From Citrobacter amalonaticus (GTDB lineage Bacteria; Pseudomonadota; Gammaproteobacteria; Enterobacterales; Enterobacteriaceae): a stretch of DNA of 64,000 bases. Below the pieces are notes generated by a model. That model was not told the DNA's origin and did no database searches. It saw only the letters and a program-made list of their open reading frames with translations. Location: contig NZ_JAGTXM010000005.1 in assembly GCF_018252635.1 (NCBI RefSeq), positions 372,001 through 436,000 on the forward strand. The letters are read 5' to 3'. A program made the translations under genes and the position numbers. Shown here piece by piece: positions 57,824-64,000 of this stretch. Numbering within the stretch: the stretch's first letter is position 1; every line of letters begins with the position of its first letter.

Positions 57824-58501
57824 ATGAAACAGTATTTGATTGCCCCCTCAATCCTGTCGGCTGATTTTGCTCGCCTGGGTGAGGACACCGCGAAAGCTCT
57901 GGCTGCCGGTGGTGACGTCGTGCATTTTGACGTCATGGACAACCACTATGTACCCAATCTGACCATGGGGCCGATGGTACTGAAATCCCTGCGTAAATAC
58001 GGTATTACGGCTCCCATCGATGTGCATCTGATGGTGAAACCGGTAGACCGAATTATCCCGGATTTCGCCGCCGCAGGCGCCAGCATCATCACCTTTCACC
58101 CGGAAGCCTCCGAACACGTTGACCGTTCGCTGCAACTGATTAAAGAGCACGGCTGTAAAGCTGGGCTGGTCTTCAATCCGGCGACGCCGCTGAGCTATCT
58201 GGACTATGTGATGGACAAGCTGGACGTGATCCTGCTGATGTCCGTCAACCCGGGTTTTGGCGGTCAATCATTCATTCCGCAAACGTTGGACAAACTGCGC
58301 GAAGTCCGTCGTCGCATTGATGAGTCGGGCTATGACATTCGCCTCGAAGTGGATGGCGGCGTGAAGGTGAGCAACATTGCTGAAATCGCCGCTGCCGGGG
58401 CTGACATGTTTGTCGCCGGTTCCGCGGTCTTCGATCAGCCAGACTACAAAAAAGTCATTGATGACATGCGCAGCGAACTGGCAAAGGTAAGTCATGGATA
58501 A
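57824..58501 (+). CDS. rpe: Ribulose-phosphate 3-epimerase
   Basis: Rpe interconverts ribulose 5-phosphate and xylulose 5-phosphate. The 225-residue TIM barrel has [48 protein letters not shown] and EVDGGV, which carry its metal ligands and catalytic Asp residues. It overlaps gph by 8 bases. Confidence 0.97.
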   Translation: MKQYLIAPSILSADFARLGEDTAKALAAGGDVVHFDVMDNHYVPNLTMGPMVLKSLRKYGITAPIDVHLMVKPVDRIIPDFAAAGASIITFHPEASEHVDRSLQLIKEHGCKAGLVFNPATPLSYLDYVMDKLDVILLMSVNPGFGGQSFIPQTLDKLREVRRRIDESGYDIRLEVDGGVKVSNIAEIAAAGADMFVAGSAVFDQPDYKKVIDDMRSELAKVSHG

Positions 58502-59252
58502 ATTGCAGGATATTCGAGGCGTTGCCTTCGACCTCGACGGAACGCTGGTGGACAGCGCGCCGGGATTGAGCACTGCTGTGGACATGGCGCTGTATGCGCT
58601 GGAGCTGCCGGTTGCCGGTGAAGAACGCGTCATTACCTGGATTGGTAATGGTGCTGATGTCTTAATGGAGCGTGCGTTAACCTGGTCTCGTCAGGAGCGC
58701 GCCACACTTCGTAAGTCAATGGGCAAACCGCCGGTCGATGACGATATTCCCGCCGAGGAGCAGACCCGTATTCTGCGTAAGCTGTTCGACCGCTACTATG
58801 GGGATGTTGCAGAAGAGGGGACTTTCCTGTTCCCTGATGTCGCCGATACGCTGGGCGCGCTGCACGCCAAAGGGCTGCCGCTCGGTCTGGTGACCAACAA
58901 GCCGACGCCGTTTGTTGCGCCATTGCTCGACGCGCTGGATATCAGTAAATATTTCAGCGTCGTTATTGGCGGTGACGACGTCCAGAACAAAAAACCGCAT
59001 CCGGATCCGCTGCTGCTGGTGGCAAGGAAGCTCGGCATTGCGCCTGAGCAATTGCTCTTTGTTGGGGATTCGCGTAATGATATTCAGGCGGCGAAAGCCG
59101 CTGGCTGCCCGTCTGTAGGCCTCACCTACGGCTATAACTACGGTGAACCGATCGCACTGAGCCAGCCAGACGTCATGTACGACCGCATTAATGAACTACT
59201 GCCCGCTCTCGGGCTCCCGCACAGCGAAAATCAGGAATCGAAAAATGACTAA
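58494..59252 (+). CDS. gph: Phosphoglycolate phosphatase
   Basis: Gph dephosphorylates 2-phosphoglycolate formed during repair of oxidised DNA ends. The 252-residue HAD protein has motif [12 protein letters not shown], motif [12 protein letters not shown], the KPHPDP lysine region and motif [14 protein letters not shown]. It overlaps both rpe and trpS by 8 bases. Confidence 0.96.
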   Translation: MDKLQDIRGVAFDLDGTLVDSAPGLSTAVDMALYALELPVAGEERVITWIGNGADVLMERALTWSRQERATLRKSMGKPPVDDDIPAEEQTRILRKLFDRYYGDVAEEGTFLFPDVADTLGALHAKGLPLGLVTNKPTPFVAPLLDALDISKYFSVVIGGDDVQNKKPHPDPLLLVARKLGIAPEQLLFVGDSRNDIQAAKAAGCPSVGLTYGYNYGEPIALSQPDVMYDRINELLPALGLPHSENQESKND

Positions 59253-60249
59253 GCCCATCGTTTTTAGTGGCGCACAGCCCTCAGGTGAATTGACCATTGG
59301 CAACTACATGGGTGCACTGCGTCAGTGGGTGAACATGCAGGATGACTACCATTGCATCTACTGCATCGTTGACCAGCATGCCATTACCGTTCGTCAGGAT
59401 CCCCAGCAACTGCGTAAAGCGACGCTGGATACGCTGGCGCTCTATCTTGCGTGCGGTATCGATCCTGAAAAGAGCATCATCTTCGTACAGTCTCACGTCC
59501 CTGAGCATGCGCAGCTTAGCTGGGTACTGAACTGCTATACCTACTTCGGCGAACTGGGACGCATGACTCAGTTTAAAGATAAGTCGGCGCGCTATTCAGA
59601 GAACATCACCGCTGGTTTGTTTGATTACCCGGTGCTGATGGCCGCAGACATTCTGCTGTATCAGACTAATCAGGTGCCGGTCGGTGAAGATCAGAAACAG
59701 CACCTGGAGCTGAGCCGCGATGTCGCCCAGCGTTTTAACGCGTTATATGGTGACGTATTCAAAATCCCTGAGCCGTTTATTCCAAAATCAGGTGCCCGCG
59801 TCATGTCACTGCTCGATCCGACCAAGAAAATGTCCAAGTCGGATGATAATCGCAACAATGTGATCGGCCTGCTGGAAGATCCGAAATCAGTGGTCAAGAA
59901 GATCAAGCGTGCGGTGACTGACTCCGACGAACCGCCTGTTGTACGCTACGACGTGCAGAACAAAGCGGGGGTTTCCAACCTGCTGGATATCCTCTCTGCT
60001 GTTTCCGGCAAGAGTATTCCGGAGCTGGAACAACACTTTGAAGGCAAAATGTATGGTCACCTGAAAGGTGAAGTGGCTGATGCTGTTTCCGGCATGCTGA
60101 CCGAGTTGCAGGAGCGCTATCATCGTTTCCGCAACGACGAAGCCTTCCTGCAGCAGGTAATGAAAGACGGCGCGGAAAAAGCCAGCGCACATGCATCTGC
60201 TACACTGAAAGCGGTCTACGAAGCGATTGGTTTTGTTGCTAAGCCGTAA
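59245..60249 (+). CDS. trpS: Tryptophanyl-tRNA synthetase
   Basis: TrpS charges tRNA-Trp. The 334 residues match E. coli. It is a class I synthetase with the HIGH-type motif in [13 protein letters not shown] and KMSKS in [12 protein letters not shown] chose ATG 59245 (MTKPIVFSG), which overlaps the gph stop; the longer frame from 59191 lies within gph. It is the last gene of the operon. Confidence 0.97.
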   Translation: MTKPIVFSGAQPSGELTIGNYMGALRQWVNMQDDYHCIYCIVDQHAITVRQDPQQLRKATLDTLALYLACGIDPEKSIIFVQSHVPEHAQLSWVLNCYTYFGELGRMTQFKDKSARYSENITAGLFDYPVLMAADILLYQTNQVPVGEDQKQHLELSRDVAQRFNALYGDVFKIPEPFIPKSGARVMSLLDPTKKMSKSDDNRNNVIGLLEDPKSVVKKIKRAVTDSDEPPVVRYDVQNKAGVSNLLDILSAVSGKSIPELEQHFEGKMYGHLKGEVADAVSGMLTELQERYHRFRNDEAFLQQVMKDGAEKASAHASATLKAVYEAIGFVAKP

Positions 60250-60266
60250 CGGGAACGCGAAATGAT

Positions 60267-60292
60267 AAAACCGGGAGATTCCCGGTTTTTTT
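60267..60292 (+). terminator. Terminator of the aroK-trpS operon
   Basis: AAAACCGGGA and TCCCGGTTTT pair around a three-base loop and run into a T tract, 18 bases after the trpS stop. Confidence 0.92.
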
Positions 60293-60316
60293 GTATTGGC
60301 GCAACGATCAGTGAGA

Positions 60317-60484
60317 TTATTCTGCAGTCGGGCCGCAGCCGCCAATCATCTTCGAAATAGAAATGGCAGGGTGCAGAAGATAGTCATAAGAGCAGGTCTT
60401 ATTACGGTTTTCGATGTGACCTGTACAAGCTGTCAGTGTTGCCAGTGCCGCACCTAAGAGTGCCATTTTGATAAACGTATTCAT
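60317..60484 (-). CDS. yhfL: Small lipoprotein YhfL
   Basis: The 55-residue product starts MNTFIKMALLGAALATLTAC, a lipoprotein signal with the lipobox ending at Cys20, followed by GHIENRNKTCSYDYLLHPA and the end MIGGCGPTAE. It matches E. coli YhfL closely from memory. Two further cysteines in the mature part may form a disulfide. The function is unknown. It lies between convergent trpS and the cysG terminator. Confidence 0.88.
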   Translation of the reverse strand: MNTFIKMALLGAALATLTACTGHIENRNKTCSYDYLLHPAISISKMIGGCGPTAE

Positions 60485-60622
60485 TTACATTCCCTATGTA
60501 AAAAATATATTTTTTTAACCATCAATTGAATTAGTGAATCTTTATTCGCTAATCGGGGTCGACGATAACGTAATCTATTTTTCGCGTCAGTAAGGGAATA
60601 GATATGCGGGAGAGATGTGATG

Positions 60623-60643
60623 ATTGATTTTTTAAAAATCAAT
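60623..60643. other. Perfect AT-rich inverted repeat upstream of yhfL
   Basis: ATTGATTTTT and AAAAATCAAT are exact reverse complements separated by one base. It lies about 140 bases upstream of yhfL and could be an operator or a weak bidirectional terminator. Confidence 0.4.
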
Positions 60644-60690
60644 GAGTTAATGTAATGTCTGAATCTGGATATTGTATTTTAGGTACAATA

Positions 60691-60716
60691 AAATAAGGCC
60701 AGACGATGCTGGCCTT
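60691..60716 (-). terminator. Terminator of the nirBDC-cysG operon
   Basis: On the minus strand AAGGCCAG and CTGGCCTT pair around a six-base loop and are followed by ATTTTATTG. It lies 16 bases after the cysG stop. Confidence 0.85.
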
Positions 60717-60731
60717 ACCGACAATTGAGAC

Positions 60732-62105
60732 TTAGTGATTAGAGAACCAGTTCAGCTTATCGCGCAGCCCGACAACCCGGCCAACAATAATGAGTGCCGG
60801 GCTTTCGACCTGTGTTGCCAGCTCGCCCAGTTGTGATAGTTCGCCATTCACAACCCGCTGTTTCACCGAGGTGCCGTTCTCAACCAGTGCGACTGGCATA
60901 TCAGCCTGCATGCCAAATTCGATCAGTTTCTGCTGGATAGTGGTTGCCTGATTCAGCCCCATATAGAACACCAGCGTCTGTTTTTCTGCTGCCAGGTTTT
61001 CCCAGTCCAGCTCGCCGCCGGTTTTCAGGTGTCCGGTGACCAGGCGTACACTCTGGGCGTAGTCACGATGGGTCAGTGGAATACCGGAATAGGCGGAGCA
61101 ACCGGATGCCGCTGTAATTCCTGGCACCACAGAGAAAGGAATGCCCGCGTGGCACAGCGTTTCCAGTTCTTCACCACCACGACCAAAGATAAACGGGTCA
61201 CCGCCTTTCAGACGAACGACGCGTTTGCCCTGCTGCGCTTCCCGAAGGAGGATTTGGTTAATTTCTTCTTGTGGAACACAGTGGTAGCCTGCGCGTTTAC
61301 CCACAAACACGCGGTCAGCGTCGCGACGCACCAGGTTCATAATATCGTCAGAAACCAGACGGTCATAAACCACTACATCGGCCTGCTGGATCTGCTGCAA
61401 CCCTTTCAGCGTCAGAAGTCCGGCATCGCCAGGACCTGCGCCCACCAGCACCACTTCACCGCGATGATCCAACGGTTCGCTAAGTATCTGCTCGGTGGTT
61501 TCTTCTACCGATTTATGGTCGGCATTCGCCAGTGACTGCGCCAGTCTGTCGTTAACAAACAGTTTTTCCCAGAAGCGGCGACGTTCGCCCATCGTGGCAA
61601 ACTGTTTCTTCACCCGCGAACGCAGTTGCCCGGCATAGTGCGCGACCTGACCCAGGTGCTGAGGTAGCAGCGATTCCAGCTTTTCGCGTAGCAGACGAGC
61701 CAACACCGGTGAGGTGCCGCCGGAGGAGACCGCCACCATCAGCGGTGAACGGTCGATAATTGATGGCATGATAAAACTGGCAGCCTTCGGAGCATCCACG
61801 ACGTTACAGAAGATGCGACGGGATTGTGCGGCATCGCTGACGCGCTGATTCACCGCATCATCATCGGTTGCGGCAATCGCCAGCCAGCACGGATCGAGAA
61901 GGGCCTCATCAAACGGCCCTTCCACCAGCGTTAACATGTTTTCATTTGCCCATACGGTGAACTGCGGGATAAATGCCAGCGCATTAACCGTTAAACGAGC
62001 GCCCGCTTCCAGCAGTAATCGCGCTTTGCGTTCTGCGACATCACCACCGCCGACAATCAGACAGTCGCGGTCACGTAGTTGACAAAATATAGGCAAATGA
62101 TCCAC
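60732..62105 (-). CDS. cysG: Siroheme synthase (multifunctional)
   Basis: CysG makes siroheme from uroporphyrinogen III, the cofactor of nitrite and sulfite reductases. The 457 residues match E. coli. The N-terminal half is the NAD-dependent dehydrogenase/ferrochelatase ([20 protein letters not shown]). The C-terminal half is the SAM methyltransferase ([33 protein letters not shown]). It ends the nir operon, supplying the cofactor for NirB. Confidence 0.97.
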   Translation of the reverse strand: MDHLPIFCQLRDRDCLIVGGGDVAERKARLLLEAGARLTVNALAFIPQFTVWANENMLTLVEGPFDEALLDPCWLAIAATDDDAVNQRVSDAAQSRRIFCNVVDAPKAASFIMPSIIDRSPLMVAVSSGGTSPVLARLLREKLESLLPQHLGQVAHYAGQLRSRVKKQFATMGERRRFWEKLFVNDRLAQSLANADHKSVEETTEQILSEPLDHRGEVVLVGAGPGDAGLLTLKGLQQIQQADVVVYDRLVSDDIMNLVRRDADRVFVGKRAGYHCVPQEEINQILLREAQQGKRVVRLKGGDPFIFGRGGEELETLCHAGIPFSVVPGITAASGCSAYSGIPLTHRDYAQSVRLVTGHLKTGGELDWENLAAEKQTLVFYMGLNQATTIQQKLIEFGMQADMPVALVENGTSVKQRVVNGELSQLGELATQVESPALIIVGRVVGLRDKLNWFSNH

Positions 62106-62116
62106 GACATTACCCC

Positions 62117-62926
62117 TTAATTATTGGCAGCAGCCTCAGTTTGGTTGATTTTTACCGGAGCAGGTCGCTCCGATTTTGGCGTAGCATACCAATAACCTAA
62201 CCCCATGAACACGACACCGGACAAAGTATTGCCGAGTGTTACCCACAGCAGGTTATGACCAATCCCCGCCAGGGTATAGGCTTCACTGTGATGACCGAAC
62301 CAGGAGAGAGCGAACAGCGTCATGTTGGCAACCGAGTGTTCATAGCCGGACGCGATAAACGCCAGCAGGCACCACCAGATAGCGATAAACTTCGCGGCGC
62401 CTTCAGTACGGATTGCCATCCATATTGCCAGGCAAACCAGCCAGTTACACAATGCGCCTTTGAAGAACAGTACCGTTGCCGGTGCCGTGGTTTTCGCCAG
62501 CGCGACCGAGTGTACGATGCTGGTATCGACCGGTAGCAGGCTACCGCCACCCCAACTGTACAACAGCGCAACGAACACAGAACCCACCAGGTTACCCAAC
62601 CAGGTCTGCGGCAAAATCGCCCACATCTGCCCCTGACTGATGGTGCCCGCTTTGACGCCAAGGGTCAGGAACATTGTGTGGCCGGTGAACAGTTCGGAAC
62701 CGGCAATAATCACCAGCGTTAAGGCGATCCCAAAGGTTGCCCCCATCACCAGCGGACGCACGGACGGGTCGAGTAAATTTCCGAGAGTAAAAATCAGGAT
62801 GATGCCAAGGCCAACGTAAGCGCCGGCCATTGCAGAACTGACCCAGAAACCGAACGGATTATTTGCCGAAAGGCGTGCAATGCGCGCAGCGTTAGCCGCA
62901 CATTTGTTAATTGTATCTGCGAACAT
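62117..62926 (-). CDS. nirC: Nitrite channel NirC (FNT family)
   Basis: NirC is a pentameric inner-membrane channel for nitrite and nitrous acid. The predicted 269 residues contain about six hydrophobic helices, with the FNT motifs [35 protein letters not shown] and [13 protein letters not shown] 62926 (MFADTINKC) matches the family; the longer frame from 62998 runs into the REP region. Confidence 0.95.
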   Translation of the reverse strand: MFADTINKCAANAARIARLSANNPFGFWVSSAMAGAYVGLGIILIFTLGNLLDPSVRPLVMGATFGIALTLVIIAGSELFTGHTMFLTLGVKAGTISQGQMWAILPQTWLGNLVGSVFVALLYSWGGGSLLPVDTSIVHSVALAKTTAPATVLFFKGALCNWLVCLAIWMAIRTEGAAKFIAIWWCLLAFIASGYEHSVANMTLFALSWFGHHSEAYTLAGIGHNLLWVTLGNTLSGVVFMGLGYWYATPKSERPAPVKINQTEAAANN

Positions 62927-62963
62927 GATTACCCTTGAAATGAAAAAATAAAAACGTAAACGT

Positions 62964-63040
62964 AGGTTGGATAAGGCATTTTTTCCGCCATCGGGCAATG
63001 TGCTAATGCAATTTCCTGATGGCGTTACGCTTATCAGGCC
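62964..63040. repeat. REP pair (BIME) between nirD and nirC
   Basis: Two degenerate REP palindromes lie side by side: GTTGGATAAGGC with CCGCCATCGGGC (about 62966-62995), and CCTGATGGCG with CGCTTATCAGG (63015-63038). They lie inside the nir operon and may affect mRNA stability between nirD and nirC. Confidence 0.75.
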
Positions 63041-63100
63041 TGGTAAAAAAGGCCTACCGATACGTCAAAAAAGGGAGACGTTACGCCCCCCTAAAATTCA

Positions 63101-63427
63101 TTAACTACGCAATTGCACGATGCCGTCTTTTACGCGTGCCTCGTAGTGTGCAACGGAATGATTTTCGTCCTCCATGCACAGGCCATCGCTCAGACGGAAG
63201 CGTTGTTTTTTTAACGGGCTGGCGACCCACAATTCGCCCTGATGCTCCGCAATCAGTCCTCGTGACAGCACGCTGGACTCAAAGAACGGGTCGATGTTGC
63301 TGATAGCAAACACCTGATCGCTGTGATACGGGCGGAAAATAGCGACCTGTTCCTCACCTAACAACGCGCAGACGCCGGTTGCGGGCAGGATGTCATCAAT
63401 GTGGCAGATGTTTTTCCACTGGCTCAT
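63101..63427 (-). CDS. nirD: Nitrite reductase (NADH) small subunit
   Basis: NirD is the small subunit of the cytoplasmic NADH-dependent nitrite reductase, which makes ammonium from nitrite. The 108-residue protein has the Rieske-like fold (CALLGEEQVAIFRP, WVASPLKKQRFRLSDGLC) but lacks the CxH/CxxH cluster ligands. Its start overlaps the nirB stop by 4 bases (ATGA). Confidence 0.95.
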   Translation of the reverse strand: MSQWKNICHIDDILPATGVCALLGEEQVAIFRPYHSDQVFAISNIDPFFESSVLSRGLIAEHQGELWVASPLKKQRFRLSDGLCMEDENHSVAHYEARVKDGIVQLRS

Positions 63428-64000
63428 GCGTTTTCCTCCACCAGAGTGACCGGGATGCGTTCGTACGGCGTGGCCGGACGATGCTGTTCACGTTCAGGCA
63501 CCACCTGGACGTACGGATCGCGTTTATCGCTGTTAATGAAGTGTCTGAAACGCGTCTGGGCAGACGGTGTGTTGACGGTTTCCGTCCACTCGCAGACTAC
63601 GGCTTCGCGCAGACGGGCCATCTCTTCTTCCAGATGGTCGTTCAGACCCAGCTTGTCGTCGATGATGACAGATTTCAGGTACTCAATACCGCCTTCCAGA
63701 TTGTCTAACCACGGGGCGGTACGGGTCAGCTTATCCGCCGTACGGATATAGAACATCATGAAACGGTCAAGATACTTAAGCAGGGTTTCGCGATCGATAT
63801 CTGCCGCCAGCAGGTCCGCATGACGCGGTTTCATCCCGCCATTACCGCAAACATACAGGTTCCAGCCTTTCTCGGTCGCGATGATGCCGACGTCTTTGCC
63901 CTGAGCTTCGGCACATTCACGGGTACAACCGGAAACACCGAACTTCATCTTGTGCGGAGTACGAATACCTTTGTAGCGGTTTTCCAGCTCAACGCCGAAG
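63424..64000 (-). CDS. nirB: Nitrite reductase (NADH) large subunit, C-terminal part
   Basis: The open frame covers the last 191 residues of NirB and continues past the window edge. NirB carries FAD, a [4Fe-4S] cluster and siroheme. GVSGCTRECAEAQGKD contains the last pair of cluster/siroheme cysteines. The gene is cut by the window edge, not broken. Confidence 0.95.
   Translation of the reverse strand, partial: FGVELENRYKGIRTPHKMKFGVSGCTRECAEAQGKDVGIIATEKGWNLYVCGNGGMKPRHADLLAADIDRETLLKYLDRFMMFYIRTADKLTRTAPWLDNLEGGIEYLKSVIIDDKLGLNDHLEEEMARLREAVVCEWTETVNTPSAQTRFRHFINSDKRDPYVQVVPEREQHRPATPYERIPVTLVEENA

Overview
This window is an ordinary-looking stretch of enterobacterial chromosome, almost certainly from Citrobacter or a close relative of Salmonella/Escherichia. 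Nearly every protein matches its E. coli K-12 counterpart in length and motifs, and the gene order follows the K-12 asd to nirB region read in reverse. EnvZ looks, from memory, more like the Salmonella/Citrobacter version than the K-12 one. All E. coli and Salmonella comparisons here are recalled, not computed.

Layout. 1-10120: the 3' end of asd, then the glycogen operon glgBXCAP. 10180-16503: an accessory catabolic cluster absent from K-12 at this place. It holds an IclR-type regulator, a convergent operon of sugar-acid transporter, IlvD/Edd dehydratase and YagE-like 2-keto-3-deoxy-acid aldolase, and a divergent GldA-like dehydrogenase. 16512-20364: glpD and glpEGR, with an ERIC element inserted between glpE and glpG. 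20369-28196: the maltose regulator malT and malPQ. 28201-31160: gntT, nfuA and gntX. 31198-37510: bioH, feoABC and yhgF. 37609-40402: greB and ompR-envZ. 40432-46606: pckA, hslO, hslR, yrfG and igaA. 46931-50132: nudE and mrcA. 50253-53557: hofMNOPQ. 53864-60292: aroK-aroB-damX-dam-rpe-gph-trpS. 60317-64000: yhfL and the 3' part of nirBDC-cysG, with nirB running off the end.

How the genes work together. Much of the window concerns carbon storage and use: glycogen synthesis and breakdown, maltodextrin breakdown, glycerol-3-phosphate oxidation, gluconate uptake and PEP carboxykinase. The accessory cluster fits this theme. Its inferred route is uptake of an aldonic acid, dehydration to a 2-keto-3-deoxy acid, aldol cleavage to pyruvate plus a short aldehyde, and possible reduction of that aldehyde by the GldA-like enzyme. 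Recognisable control sites include a CsrA-type hairpin before glgC, a GlpR operator, CRP sites at malT and pckA, MalT boxes, GntR operators and a Fur box.

The most interesting unexplained signal is in the 334-bp divergent region of the accessory cluster. Two pairs of TTC-N8-GAA elements occur there, each pair spaced exactly 20 bp. One pair lies directly over a good sigma70 promoter for the transporter operon. They are good candidates for the operators of the local IclR regulator. I see no phage, insertion sequence, CRISPR array, tRNA or rRNA in the window.
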